DNA of 64,000 bases from Mycobacterium sp. ENV421 (lineage in GTDB: Bacteria; Actinomycetota; Actinomycetes; Mycobacteriales; Mycobacteriaceae): the NCBI RefSeq assembly GCF_002887815.1, contig NZ_PDHO01000016.1, positions 50,974 through 114,973 of the forward strand, written 5' to 3'. A program made the translations under genes and the position numbers. Under the pieces are notes generated by a model. That model saw only the letters and a program-made list of their open reading frames with translations, searched no databases and had not been told where the DNA came from. Below, piece after piece: positions 25,530 to 35,134 of this stretch (within the stretch, counting starts at the first letter, position 1; each line of letters starts with the position of its first letter).

Positions 25530-26081
25530 ATGCGTGCCAAGTTCACCGTCCCCGGAATGACCGAAGCTAAGGCTCGTAAGGTGACCGATCTCCTGCAGAA
25601 GCAGTTGAGCACCTACAACGACCTGCACCTCACGTTGAAGCATGTGCACTGGAATGTGGTCGGCCCCAACTTCATCGGCGTCCACGAGATGATCGATCCG
25701 CAGGTCGACCTGGTCCGCGGCTACGCCGACGAAGTCGCCGAACGGATCGCGACTCTGGGCGCGTCGCCGCAGGGCACCCCGGGTGCGATCCTCAAGGACC
25801 GCACGTGGGACGACTACAGCGTCGGGCGCGACACCGTGCAGGCCCACCTCGCCGCAGTCGATTTGGTGTACGACGGTGTCATCGAGGACCTGCGCAACAA
25901 CATCGAAGCGACCGAGGAACTCGACCCGGTGACCCAGGACATCCTCATCGGTCACGCCGCCGAGCTGGAAAAGTTCCAGTGGTTCGTGCGTGCCCACCTC
26001 GAAAACGCCGGTGGGACTTTGTCACACGAGGGCAAGTCGACGGAGAAGGGCGCAGCCAAGGCTGCGAAGGCGAAGAGCTAG
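25530..26081 (+). CDS. dps: Dps-family DNA-protecting ferritin
   Basis: This is a 183-residue protein from ATG 25530 after AAAGGAGC. Ferroxidase residues are in HWNVVGPNFIGVHEMID and in the AELEKFQWFVRAHLE helix. A Lys/Ala-rich C-terminal tail (KGAAKAAKAKS) is the kind that binds DNA in M. smegmatis Dps1. It should form a dodecamer that stores iron and shields DNA in starvation or peroxide stress. The stop codon shares bases with the convergent aquaporin stop. Confidence 0.94.
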   Translation: MRAKFTVPGMTEAKARKVTDLLQKQLSTYNDLHLTLKHVHWNVVGPNFIGVHEMIDPQVDLVRGYADEVAERIATLGASPQGTPGAILKDRTWDDYSVGRDTVQAHLAAVDLVYDGVIEDLRNNIEATEELDPVTQDILIGHAAELEKFQWFVRAHLENAGGTLSHEGKSTEKGAAKAAKAKS

Positions 26082-26842
26082 TCCTTCGACTCCAGCGCGT
26101 CGTCGCGGACCGGACGGTCCGCGAGCTCCTCGGCGCGGCCGAACAGCAGCGGGTAGAGAGCACCCGCCACGGCCGCGCCGGCGAGCGGGGCAAGCCAGAA
26201 CACCCAGAGTTGGGCGGGTGCACCGTCGCCGTTGAAGAACGCGACACCCATCGAGCGGGCCGGGTTCACCGACGTGTTCGAGATCGGGATCGAGATCAGG
26301 TGTATGAGCGTCAGCGTCAAGCCGATTGCCAAGCCCGCGAAGCCTTTTGGCGCGCGGTCGTCGGTGGCGCCCAAGATCACCAGCAAGAACAGGAAGGTCA
26401 GGAGCGCCTCGGCGATCACCACCGCGGCCAGCGAGTAGTGGAACGGTGAGTGCTCACCGAATCCGTTGGCGGCCATGTGACCCGTCGGCGTGAAACCGGC
26501 TCTGCCGTTGGCGATCCAATAGATCACCGCCCCGGCGGCCAGGCCGCCGATGACCTGCACCACCCAATACGCCGGAAGCGCCTTCCATTCGACGCGCCGT
26601 GCCAGGGCCGCACCGAAAGTGACCGCCGGGTTCAAGTGGCCACCTGAGATCGTTCCGAACGCGTAGACGCCGGCCAGCACGGTGAGACCGAAAGCCAGCG
26701 CAACGCCGAGGAATCCGATACCGACGGAATTGTCCTCAGCTGGGTTGGCGGCGAATACCGCTGCGCCGCAACCACCCAAAACCAACAGGAATGTGCCGAT
26801 GAATTCTGCGGCCAGCCGATGCGCCATCGTTGGAGCTCTCAC
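26078..26842 (-). CDS. aqpZ: Aquaporin Z-type water channel
   Basis: This is a 254-residue protein with six membrane helices and both NPA boxes (GGHLNPAVT and TSVNPARSMG). Pore context (HLISIPISN, with His in helix 5) suits the water-selective AqpZ class more than glycerol channels. Start ATG 26842, or ATG 26827. Neighbour to two ClC proteins and Dps, a stress/osmotic setting. Confidence 0.93.
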   Translation of the reverse strand: MRAPTMAHRLAAEFIGTFLLVLGGCGAAVFAANPAEDNSVGIGFLGVALAFGLTVLAGVYAFGTISGGHLNPAVTFGAALARRVEWKALPAYWVVQVIGGLAAGAVIYWIANGRAGFTPTGHMAANGFGEHSPFHYSLAAVVIAEALLTFLFLLVILGATDDRAPKGFAGLAIGLTLTLIHLISIPISNTSVNPARSMGVAFFNGDGAPAQLWVFWLAPLAGAAVAGALYPLLFGRAEELADRPVRDDALESKD

Positions 26843-26944
26843 TGGTTAAACCCTTCTCGTCGGTCGGGTCCATCTCCCTGATGATCGCAGGACGGTCCCC
26901 TCAAAGAACCGAACTTTGCTGAATCGTGTTGAGACGGTGACCTG

Positions 26945-28396
26945 TTAGCCGGCGAAGTCGTCGCGCGGCCGGGGCACCTCGTGCGCCGAGTCGGCCACCC
27001 GTTGGGCGCCGGCGCTGTCTCGATTGAGTCGCTGTGCCTTGTAGATCGATACCGGCGTGCGTGAGATCAGCAGGTAGGCGATCCCGACTGCGACCAGGGC
27101 GCACGGTATGACCGAGAAGGAACCGGTCATTTCCGCAACCATGATCATCACGGCAAGTGGTGCGTGAGCGACGCTGCCGAAGCACGCCATCATGCCGACC
27201 ACCACGAAGAGACCGGGGCCGGCGGGTAGACCCGGCAGCCCGATGTCGTGCCCGAGCCGCCAGATCGCTGCGCCGACGAATGCGCCGATGACGACACCGG
27301 GGCCGAAGATACCTCCGGAACCGCCCGTGCCGATCGACAACGACGTCGCGATGATTTTGGCGAGCGGAAGCAACAGCACGATCCACAGCGGGATGGACAG
27401 CAGAGTGCCTGTGTCGGAGGCTTTTTGCGCCCATCCGTAGCCGCTGGCGAGTACCTGCGGGATGGCGAGTGCGAGGAGGCCGACGAGGAGACCGCCCAGT
27501 GCCGGCTTGATGACCTTGTTGCCCGGTAGCTTGGCGGTCACGGAGACGGTGCCGTAGAAGATTCGCGCGTACAGATATCCGAACGCCGCGGCGACGATGC
27601 CCAATACGACGAACCAGATGAGGATCGCCGGTTGATGGAATCGGAAGTCGGAGGCCACGTAGCCGAACAGCGGCTCGAATCCCAGGATCGATCCGAACAC
27701 GGAGAACGCGGTGGCCGAGGTGATGAATCCCGGAACCAGCACCTTGTAGTCGAAGTCCTCGCGATAGACGATCGAGGCCGCGAGCACCGCCCCTCCGAGT
27801 GGCGCCCCGAAGATCGCGCCGATTCCCGATCCGATCCCGAGCGATACTGCGATCCGTCCGTCTTCATCGCTGAGGTTGAGCCAACGCGTCATCAACGAGC
27901 CGAAGCCGGCCGAGATCTGTGCGGCGGGTCCTTCCCGACCGCCCGAACCTCCAGAACCGATCGTCAGCGCACTGGCGATCGTCTTCACCACGATCGTGCG
28001 GCCCCTGATCGTCCGAGGGTCGGTGTGGACCGCCTCGATTGCAGAATCTGTTCCGTGGCCCTCGGCTTCGGGGGCGAATTTGGCCACGATCCACGCCGAA
28101 ACCAGCGCGCCGCCGAAAGTCACCAGCGGTATGGCCCACGGCCGGACGAACCCTGGTGACCCCGGCTGTCCGCCGTCGCCGACCGGCTTGGGGATCTGAT
28201 AGCCGCCGACGTAACCGAGCAAAAATTGGCCGGTGTAGTCGAGCGCGAGATAGAAGGTGACGGCCCCCAGCCCGGCGATGATGCCGATGGAGATGCCGAG
28301 GATCAACCATTTCCGCAGATAGCCGGACCTGCGAATGAAAGCGCCCACCGGACCGCCTGGTTCGACGACGTCATGATTCTGTCGCGGCCGCGGCAT
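26945..28396 (-). CDS. ClC chloride channel/antiporter, no CBS domain
   Basis: This is a 483-residue protein. ClC signature loops are visible: GGREGPAAQ with the gating Glu, and GSGGIFGPGVV; the first loop reads EGHGTDSAI in place of the classic GSGIP. About ten membrane segments. It conducts or exchanges Cl- and H+. No regulatory CBS pair follows the membrane domain. It is divergent from a second ClC gene, with about 230 bp between. Confidence 0.9.
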   Translation of the reverse strand: MPRPRQNHDVVEPGGPVGAFIRRSGYLRKWLILGISIGIIAGLGAVTFYLALDYTGQFLLGYVGGYQIPKPVGDGGQPGSPGFVRPWAIPLVTFGGALVSAWIVAKFAPEAEGHGTDSAIEAVHTDPRTIRGRTIVVKTIASALTIGSGGSGGREGPAAQISAGFGSLMTRWLNLSDEDGRIAVSLGIGSGIGAIFGAPLGGAVLAASIVYREDFDYKVLVPGFITSATAFSVFGSILGFEPLFGYVASDFRFHQPAILIWFVVLGIVAAAFGYLYARIFYGTVSVTAKLPGNKVIKPALGGLLVGLLALAIPQVLASGYGWAQKASDTGTLLSIPLWIVLLLPLAKIIATSLSIGTGGSGGIFGPGVVIGAFVGAAIWRLGHDIGLPGLPAGPGLFVVVGMMACFGSVAHAPLAVMIMVAEMTGSFSVIPCALVAVGIAYLLISRTPVSIYKAQRLNRDSAGAQRVADSAHEVPRPRDDFAG

Positions 28397-28623
28397 GGTG
28401 TGAGGCTAGCAGCATTGCTGGGCCACTGACGCGAATCCAGCCGCGAGCTCACGAATCATATTGCAGACCAACGGATATCGAGCATGCAACGTCGTTGGTG
28501 GGGGTATCACTGCGCCGGGCCGACCCCGTTCTGGGCCGGCCGGCCATCGAGGCGCCGGCGACGGCTCGATTAGGAAGCAGTGTGCAACTATTCCATACTG
28601 CAGGAGTGCCAGATGGACTCGGA
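28397..28623. other. Intergenic region between divergent ClC genes
   Basis: Just under 230 bp. I see no convincing gene or strong inverted repeat. In-frame codons continue upstream of the right-hand ClC gene as far as 28495, so its start could lie inside this interval. Confidence 0.4.
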
Positions 28624-30357
28624 ATGCCGCGAAGAATCCCGATGGCCAGTCGCAACGTGGTCGTCGGCTGGTTGCGCGACAGTCCGTCGGCGCTGGTGGC
28701 CCTCGCGGTCGCCGTCGGCGCGGTAACAGGTCTGGGCGCGGTTGGCTTCAGATACCTGATCACCTTTTTCACCAGGCTATTCACCGGTTACGACGACTAT
28801 TCCGGGCTGGGGCGGATACCGAGCGCGCATTGGCCGGCTCTGGGGATCTGGTTCCTGCTGCTGGCCCCGGTGATCGCGGGGGCGATATACGGCCCCATCG
28901 TGCACAAGTTCGCACCGGAGGCGCGTGGGCACGGGGTGCCTGAAGTGATGTATGCCGTCAGCCACAAGGGCGGCCGCATTGCACCGCAGGTCACCCTGGT
29001 CAAGGCGCTGGCCTCGGCGTTGTGCATCGGCGGCGGTGGGTCGGTCGGACGGGAAGGGCCGATCGTGCAGATCGGCTCGGCGGCCGGCTCCACGATCGCC
29101 CAGATCCTTCGGCTCGACACCCCGCGGGTTCGGCTTCTGGTCGCTTGCGGCGCCGCGGCCGGAATCTCGGCGACCTTCAATGCGCCGCTGGCCGGTCCGT
29201 TCTTCGCCATGGAACTCATCCTTCGGGACTTCGCCGCCCAGTCGTTCGGCGCGGTCGTGCTGTCGAGCGTCACCGCTGACGTGGTGGGCCGGGCCATGCT
29301 GGGCAACCAGCCGTTTCTCTCGCTGCCGTCGTTCGCCGTGCGCAGTGTGTCCGAATACTTCCTCTACGCCGCGCTCGGCGTAGCGGTGGGCGTGGTCGGA
29401 GTGGCGTTCTCGAAGATCCTCTACCGCGTGGAGGACCTGTGCGACTGGTTGTGGCGCGGGCCGGAATGGGCCCGACCCGCGGTCGGTGGACTGCTCCTCG
29501 GCGGCGTCCTGCTGGCCCTGCCCCAGATGTATGGCGTCGGTTATCCAGTCCTGGAGAACGCGGTCGAAGGCCGGTACGTCATCGGCATGTTGCTGCTTCT
29601 CATGGTGGGCAAGATGTTCGCGACCAGCCTCACCATCGGGATCGGCGGCTCCGGCGGAGTCTTCGCGCCTACGCTCTTCGTCGGCGCCATGGCGGGCACA
29701 GCGTTCGGGACAGTGGCCCATAGCCTGTTTCCGACGCTCACCGAGAGCGCCGGGGCATATGGGTTGATCGGGATGGGCGCAGCCCTGGCCGGCGCGACAC
29801 GAGCGCCGATCACCGCGGTCGTGATCCTGTTCGAACTCACCGGCGAGTACTCGATCATCCTGCCGCTGATGGCAGCGGTGGTAATGGCTGCCGGCACTGC
29901 GCACCTGCTGTCCAAGGACACCATCTACACGGCCAAGCTGTGGCGTCGGGGCGTCGACCTCGACAAGCCGCCGGCCGAACTGCCCGACCTGCGTGCGGCG
30001 GATCTCGCTGTTCCTGCGCCCGAGCCGCTGGTGGTGGACAGTTCGATGACCGCCGCCGCCAAGGCGCTGTCACAGACGACGTTCGGCATGTTGCCGGTGG
30101 TGACCAACGACGGGCAGTACGCCGGATGCGTCACCGCCCAGGACGTGGCCGAGGCGCTTGATGAAGCGGATGCCCCCTCGACGGTGTCGGACTTGGTCAA
30201 GCCGGTGGCCGCCATCGCGTCTGACGCCGACGTCCGCCGTATCCTCGATGCGCTCAAGGGTCGGGGAGGCAGTGGTCTGCCCGTGTTGAATCCGGACCGG
30301 ACCTGCCTTGTCGGATGGGTCACCTATGAGGCGGTGCTCGCCAGGCTGCACCCGTAA
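28624..30357 (+). CDS. ClC chloride channel/antiporter with C-terminal CBS pair
   Basis: This is about 577 residues from ATG 28624; ATG 28642 or an earlier start is possible. Loops ARGHGVPEVM, GGSVGREGPIVQIGS (gating Glu) and GSGGVFAPTLFVG define the ClC core. Residues about 440-575 form two CBS domains (LVVDSSMTAAAKAL to the end) that often bind adenosine nucleotides. Synteny fits Rv0143c. Function: Cl-/H+ transport in acid or osmotic stress. Confidence 0.9.
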   Translation: MPRRIPMASRNVVVGWLRDSPSALVALAVAVGAVTGLGAVGFRYLITFFTRLFTGYDDYSGLGRIPSAHWPALGIWFLLLAPVIAGAIYGPIVHKFAPEARGHGVPEVMYAVSHKGGRIAPQVTLVKALASALCIGGGGSVGREGPIVQIGSAAGSTIAQILRLDTPRVRLLVACGAAAGISATFNAPLAGPFFAMELILRDFAAQSFGAVVLSSVTADVVGRAMLGNQPFLSLPSFAVRSVSEYFLYAALGVAVGVVGVAFSKILYRVEDLCDWLWRGPEWARPAVGGLLLGGVLLALPQMYGVGYPVLENAVEGRYVIGMLLLLMVGKMFATSLTIGIGGSGGVFAPTLFVGAMAGTAFGTVAHSLFPTLTESAGAYGLIGMGAALAGATRAPITAVVILFELTGEYSIILPLMAAVVMAAGTAHLLSKDTIYTAKLWRRGVDLDKPPAELPDLRAADLAVPAPEPLVVDSSMTAAAKALSQTTFGMLPVVTNDGQYAGCVTAQDVAEALDEADAPSTVSDLVKPVAAIASDADVRRILDALKGRGGSGLPVLNPDRTCLVGWVTYEAVLARLHP

Positions 30358-30430
30358 ACCGGCGGCCGATCTGCGTCCACGCATCTCACGAGTCCGATCG
30401 TGCCCGCGGTGTGACGTAGCGCTCTTGCAT

Positions 30431-30446
30431 ATACCAGTAGGGGTAT
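30431..30446. promoter_or_regulatory. CsoR/CstR-like operator copy 1
   Basis: ATACCAGTAGGGGTAT, an ATACC-N6-GGTAT pseudo-palindrome with a G-tract. It matches the reverse complement of the second copy (30464-30479) at 14 of 16 positions; centres are 33 bp apart. DUF156 repressors (CsoR, CstR) bind this type of site. Confidence 0.65.
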
Positions 30447-30463
30447 ATACCGTGGATATCGGG

Positions 30464-30479
30464 ATACCCCCCCTGGTAT
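30464..30479. promoter_or_regulatory. CsoR/CstR-like operator copy 2
   Basis: ATACCCCCCCTGGTAT, ending 14 bp before the TauE start. Position suggests repression of the TauE and persulfide dioxygenase pair. No DUF156 regulator gene is adjacent in this window. Confidence 0.65.
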
Positions 30480-30493
30480 AACTCGGAAGGCCG

Positions 30494-31378
30494 GTGAGTG
30501 CGATGTTGGCGTTGACGGTGGCACTGGCGGTTGTGGTCGGCATCTCGTTGGGGCTGCTCGGAGGTGGCGGTTCGATCCTCACGGTGCCGCTACTGGCCTA
30601 TGTGGCCGGCATGGACGCCAAGCACGCCATCGCGACGTCACTGCTGGTGGTCGGCGTGACCAGTGCCGTGGGGGCGGTTTCACATGCCCGCGCCGGGCGG
30701 GTCCAGTGGCGGACCGCCCTGCTGTTCGGCTCGACGTCCATGGTGGGCGCATACAGCGGCGGACAGCTGACCCGATTCATCTCCGGCGACGCGCTGCTCG
30801 TGGCATTCGCGGTGATCATGGTGGTGACTGCGATCGCGATGTTGCGCGGTCGCAGAACGCCGACCGCCACTGCGCAAACCGGCGCAGTGCTGCTCGCCAA
30901 GACCGCCGTGCTGGGCCTCGGACTGGGCCTGGTCACAGGAACCGTCGGTGCCGGGGGCGGATTCCTGGTGGTTCCGGCGCTCGTGCTGCTCGGCGGGCTG
31001 GCGATGCCCGCCGCCGTGGGAACGTCGCTCGCGGTCATCGCGATGAACTCATTCGCCGGCCTGGCCGGCTACCTGTCGGTCGTGCAGATCGACTGGGCCA
31101 CGGCACTCATGGTGACCGCTGCTGCCGTCGTCGGCGCACTGATCGGTTCGAGGTTCGCTACCAAGGTCAACCCCGAGGTACTGCGCAAGTCATTCGGCTG
31201 GTTCGTCCTGATCATGGCCTCGGTCATCCTCGGCCAACAACTCGATCCGATCGTCGGCTACGTCGGCATCGCACTCACCGGTCTTGTGCCCGCATTCATG
31301 TTCGCGTGCAACCACATTGCCGCGTGCCCCCTGCACGGCCTGCTGGCCAGAACCACGGCTGCGGCCGGCACAAGCTGA
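30494..31378 (+). CDS. TauE/SafE-family sulfur anion exporter
   Basis: This is a 294-residue protein from GTG 30494. About eight membrane helices in two similar halves, each starting with a glycine-rich loop (GLLGGGGSILTVPLL and GTVGAGGGFLVVPAL), the TauE/SafE hallmark. The C-terminus has a Cys/His patch (FACNHIAACPLHG). Next to a persulfide dioxygenase-rhodanese it probably exports sulfite or thiosulfate made during sulfide detoxification. Followed by the next gene after 23 bp. Confidence 0.88.
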   Translation: MSAMLALTVALAVVVGISLGLLGGGGSILTVPLLAYVAGMDAKHAIATSLLVVGVTSAVGAVSHARAGRVQWRTALLFGSTSMVGAYSGGQLTRFISGDALLVAFAVIMVVTAIAMLRGRRTPTATAQTGAVLLAKTAVLGLGLGLVTGTVGAGGGFLVVPALVLLGGLAMPAAVGTSLAVIAMNSFAGLAGYLSVVQIDWATALMVTAAAVVGALIGSRFATKVNPEVLRKSFGWFVLIMASVILGQQLDPIVGYVGIALTGLVPAFMFACNHIAACPLHGLLARTTAAAGTS

Positions 31379-31401
31379 TCGTCCCGGAGAAAGGAACCGA
31401 A

Positions 31402-32781
31402 ATGAAATTCATTCAGTACTACCTGGACTGCCTGTCACACGCGTCTTACCTGATCGGCGACGAATCCACGGGCCGTGCCGTCGTCGTCGATCCACAGCGC
31501 GATGTGTCCGAGTATCTCTCCGACGCCGAAGAACTCGGCATGCGAATCGAACTCGTCATCGAGACGCACTTCCATGCCGACTTCCTGTCCGGCCACCTGG
31601 AATTGGCCAAGGCCACCGGTGCCAAGATCGTCTACTCCTCGGTCGCGGAAGCGGAATTCGACTTCATGGGCGTCGCCGACGGCGAGCGCTACTCCCTGGG
31701 CGAGGTTCAGTTGGAGTTCCGGCACACCCCGGGCCACACCCCCGAGTCGTTGAGCATCGTGCTCTACGAGCATTCCGGTGACACCGAACCGTACGGCGTG
31801 CTGACCGGCGACACCCTGTTCATCGGCGATGTCGGTCGTCCCGACCTGCTGGCGTCCATCGGATTCACCCGCGAGGAGCTGGCCGACAAGCTGTACGACT
31901 CACTGCACGACAAGTTGATGACGCTGCCCGATGCCACCCGGGTCTATCCGGCTCACGGGGCGGGATCGGCCTGCGGCAAGAATCTTTCGACCGATCTCTG
32001 GTCGACCATGGGTGAGCAGCGGATGACGAACTACGCGCTGCGGGCGCCCGACAAGGCGACCTTCATGGACCTCGTCACCGCGAACCAACCACCCGCTCCG
32101 GGCTACTTCGTCTACGACGCCATCCTCAACCGCAAGCATCGCGACCTGCTGGACGAGACGAAGCCGCCCCGTTCGATGACGTACGCCGAGGTGCGTGCGG
32201 CGGTGGCGGGCGGAGCGGCTCTGGTCGACGGACGCGCGCCCGAGGAGTTCGCGCTGGGTCACCTGCGCGGCGCCATCAACATCGGATTGGGCGGCCGTTA
32301 CGCCGAATTCGCCGGCTCGGTGGTCAAACCCGACAACGACATCGTGTTGATGACGGAGCCCGGTCAGGAGCTGGAAGGGAAAAACCGCTTGGCCCGAATC
32401 GGTTTCGACCGGGTCATCGGCTACCTCGCCGAGCCGTACGAGGTGATGTTCACCCATCGCGACGACGTCGAGGTGGCCTCCCGGCTGACCGCCAGTGGCC
32501 TCGGCGATCGCATCGCCGAGGTGCCGGAGCTGCAACTGGTCGACGTCCGCAATCCGGGCGAAGCGGCCGCCGGCATGGTGAGTGGCGCTGTCAACATCCC
32601 GGTGGGCCAGCTGCCCGACCGGGTGGCCGAGCTCGACCCGCACAGGCCCACCGTTGTGTACTGCGCCGGCGGCTATCGGTCCTCGGTCGCGGCGAGCCTG
32701 CTCCGCAACCGCGGATTCGATGACGTCAGCGATCTGCTCGGCGGCTACGCCGCGTGGGACGACGTAGTTCAGAATGCCTGA
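31402..32781 (+). CDS. Persulfide dioxygenase-rhodanese fusion, CstB-like
   Basis: This is a 459-residue protein from ATG 31402 after GGAGAAAGGA. The N-terminal metallo-beta-lactamase/ETHE1-type domain (residues about 1-240) has THFHADFLSGH, HTPGHTPES, GDTLFIGDVGR and YPAHGAG. Two rhodanese domains follow: the first (about 255-345) lacks the active Cys (VLMTEPG), the second (about 370-459) has CAGGYRSS. This non-haem iron dioxygenase, pseudo-rhodanese and rhodanese order is that of S. aureus CstB, which converts persulfides to thiosulfate. It suits the CstR-like operators upstream. Confidence 0.9.
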   Translation: MKFIQYYLDCLSHASYLIGDESTGRAVVVDPQRDVSEYLSDAEELGMRIELVIETHFHADFLSGHLELAKATGAKIVYSSVAEAEFDFMGVADGERYSLGEVQLEFRHTPGHTPESLSIVLYEHSGDTEPYGVLTGDTLFIGDVGRPDLLASIGFTREELADKLYDSLHDKLMTLPDATRVYPAHGAGSACGKNLSTDLWSTMGEQRMTNYALRAPDKATFMDLVTANQPPAPGYFVYDAILNRKHRDLLDETKPPRSMTYAEVRAAVAGGAALVDGRAPEEFALGHLRGAINIGLGGRYAEFAGSVVKPDNDIVLMTEPGQELEGKNRLARIGFDRVIGYLAEPYEVMFTHRDDVEVASRLTASGLGDRIAEVPELQLVDVRNPGEAAAGMVSGAVNIPVGQLPDRVAELDPHRPTVVYCAGGYRSSVAASLLRNRGFDDVSDLLGGYAAWDDVVQNA

Positions 32782-32830
32782 CGTTCAGCAGGCCTGACGT
32801 CATCAAAGGCCGTGCCTGACAGCAGCCGGA

Positions 32831-33088
32831 TCAGGCGTCGAGATCTTGCTGCACCAGCTCGGCGATCGCCTTGCAGGCGGCCTCGTCCTCGGAGGCGACG
32901 GTCACCTGCGCGCCGTTTCCCGCGCCCAGGGTCATGATCATCAGTGCCGAACCGGCGTCCACCGGCTCGCCGCCGTCCACCGCCAACGTCACCGGAACCC
33001 CGGCGTTGACAGCGGCTTCCGAGATGATCGCGGCGGGGCGGGCGTGCAATCCGATCGCCGAGCCGACGATGACGGTCTTGGTGTGCAT
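32831..33088 (-). CDS. ptsH: HPr phosphocarrier protein
   Basis: This is an 85-residue protein. The phosphorylated His lies in GLHARPA near residue 15; the Ser-46 region is GSALMIMTLGAG, though mycobacteria usually lack HPr kinase. It passes phosphate from enzyme I to EIIA of FruA. Last gene of the fruR-fruK-fruA-ptsH run, 35 bp after fruA. Confidence 0.95.
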   Translation of the reverse strand: MHTKTVIVGSAIGLHARPAAIISEAAVNAGVPVTLAVDGGEPVDAGSALMIMTLGAGNGAQVTVASEDEAACKAIAELVQQDLDA

Positions 33089-33123
33089 GAGACTCCTTTG
33101 TTTCGTTTCTCGAACTTCGGTGA

Positions 33124-35118
33124 CTAGGCGATCGCCGGAGCGGCGGCCGTCGTACGGATGAACTGCTTGGCGGCGATGACGGCGAACCCGCCGACAGCGG
33201 TGCCCGCGGCCAACGCCACCAGGAACCACACCAGGTTGCCGATCGCGAAGAACACGAAGATACCGCCGTGAGGTGCCTTCAGGGTCACGTCGAAGGCCAT
33301 GATCAGCGCGCCGGTGACGGCGCCGCCGGCCATCATCGACGGGATGACCCGAAGTGGATCGGCTGCGGCGAATGGGATGGCGCCCTCGGAGATGAACGAG
33401 GCGCCCAACAGCCAAGCGGCACGGCCATTCTCGCGCTCGGGCTCACTGAACAGGCCCGGCCGGATGGTGGTGGCCAGCGCCATCGCCAGCGGCGGCACCA
33501 TACCGGCGGCCATCACCGCGGCCATGATGCGCAGCGACGCAGGATCGGCGACGTTGAGCCCGGCGGTGGCGAAGGCATATGCCGCCTTGTTGACCGGGCC
33601 GCCGAGATCGAAGCACATCATCAGCCCGAGGATCACCCCCAGCAGAATCACCGAGGCCCCGGTGAGGCCGTTGAGCCAGTTGGTCAGCCCCGAGGTGATC
33701 GCGGCCAGCGGGCGGCCCAGCAGCAGGAACATCAGCAGGCCGACCACCAACGACGCGCCCAGCGGGATGATCACCACCGGCATCAGTCCGCGTGCCCACT
33801 GCGGCACGTTCACCTTGCTGATCCACAGTGCCGCGAAGCCGGCGATCAGGCCGCCGACGATGCCGCCGATGAAGCCGCCGCCGACGAACACCGCGACCGC
33901 ACCCGCGGTGAATCCCGGTGCGATACCGGGCCGGTCGGCGATGGCGAACGAGATATACCCGGCCAGGGCGGGGACCAGGAAGCTGAACGCCAGCCCGCCG
34001 AGGGTGAACAACACCGCGCCGAGGTACTGGGTGAAGCCACCGCTGGGCAGGTTGGTCAGCGAGTTGGTGGTGGCGATCAGGTTGCCCAGCGACTTGGTGG
34101 CGCCGTCCGGAGTGTTGGCGATGTCGTAGCCGGCGAACAGGAAGCCCAGCGCGATCAGCAGACCGCCGGCGGCGACGAACGGGATCATGTAGCTGACGCC
34201 GGTCAGCAGGATCTGCCGGATCCGGGTGCCCCAGCCGACCCCGCCGGCGGGTGCATCGCCGGCCGCGGCGGCGGCGCTGCCCTCGACTCGGGCGGCCTGC
34301 GGGTTATCCGCGGCGGCAACGGCTTCCGCGATCATGGTGTCGGGTTCGTTGATGGCCCGCTTGACGCCGGAGGCGATCACCGGCTTGCCGGCGAACCGCT
34401 GCCGGTCCTTGACGCCGACGTCGGTGGCGAAGATGACGGCGTCGGCGGCACTGATGGTCTGCGCACTCACCGGGGTGCTGCCCGAGGAGCCCTGGGTCTC
34501 CACGGTGAGATTCACCCCCGCGCGTTCGGCAGCCAGCTTCAGCGCATCGGCGGCCATGTAGGTGTGGGCGATTCCGGTCGGGCATGCGGTGATCGCGATG
34601 ACCGACTTCGCTTGCGCAGCAGGGGCTGTGGCGGCGGGTGCGGCGGCCGGTTTGGCGCCGTCGGGGTTGACCACACCGTCGACCAGGCCCACCACGTCGT
34701 CGGCTGACTTCGCGTCCCGCAGCGACTGCACGAAGTCGGGGCGAACCAGCGCACGTGCCAGGCTGGACAGCAGCTTCATGTGCTCGGCGCCGGCGCCGTC
34801 CGGCGCGGCGATCAGGAACACCAGGTCCGCGGGGCCGTCGGGCGCACCGAAGTCGACTTTCGGTGCCAGCCTGGCGAACCCGATAGACGGTGAGGTCACC
34901 GCGGCGGACCGGCAGTGCGGGATCGCGATACCGCCGGGAAGGCCGGTGGCCGACTGCGCCTCGCGCGCCATGGCCGCGGCCTGCAGTGCCGCGCCGTCGT
35001 TGACGCGGCCGGTTTCGGCAAGCCGGGTCGCGAGCCGGCCGATCACCGACTCCTTGTCCGGGCCGGCGTCGACGTCGAGCAGCACCAACTCGGTGCTGAT
35101 GATCGTGGAGTTCGTCAT
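33124..35118 (-). CDS. fruA: Fructose PTS enzyme IIABC
   Basis: This is a 664-residue protein from ATG 35118. EIIA (residues about 1-150) has phospho-His in GIAIPHCR; EIIB (about 175-275) has phospho-Cys in TACPTGIAHTYMAADAL; EIIC (about 310-664) is a multi-helix fructose permease with GGPVNKAAYAF. It imports fructose as fructose-1-phosphate, the substrate of FruK upstream. Fused A-B-C order is common in actinobacteria. Confidence 0.95.
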   Translation of the reverse strand: MTNSTIISTELVLLDVDAGPDKESVIGRLATRLAETGRVNDGAALQAAAMAREAQSATGLPGGIAIPHCRSAAVTSPSIGFARLAPKVDFGAPDGPADLVFLIAAPDGAGAEHMKLLSSLARALVRPDFVQSLRDAKSADDVVGLVDGVVNPDGAKPAAAPAATAPAAQAKSVIAITACPTGIAHTYMAADALKLAAERAGVNLTVETQGSSGSTPVSAQTISAADAVIFATDVGVKDRQRFAGKPVIASGVKRAINEPDTMIAEAVAAADNPQAARVEGSAAAAAGDAPAGGVGWGTRIRQILLTGVSYMIPFVAAGGLLIALGFLFAGYDIANTPDGATKSLGNLIATTNSLTNLPSGGFTQYLGAVLFTLGGLAFSFLVPALAGYISFAIADRPGIAPGFTAGAVAVFVGGGFIGGIVGGLIAGFAALWISKVNVPQWARGLMPVVIIPLGASLVVGLLMFLLLGRPLAAITSGLTNWLNGLTGASVILLGVILGLMMCFDLGGPVNKAAYAFATAGLNVADPASLRIMAAVMAAGMVPPLAMALATTIRPGLFSEPERENGRAAWLLGASFISEGAIPFAAADPLRVIPSMMAGGAVTGALIMAFDVTLKAPHGGIFVFFAIGNLVWFLVALAAGTAVGGFAVIAAKQFIRTTAAAPAIA

Positions 35119-35134
35119 GGTGGCCTTTCGGTGT

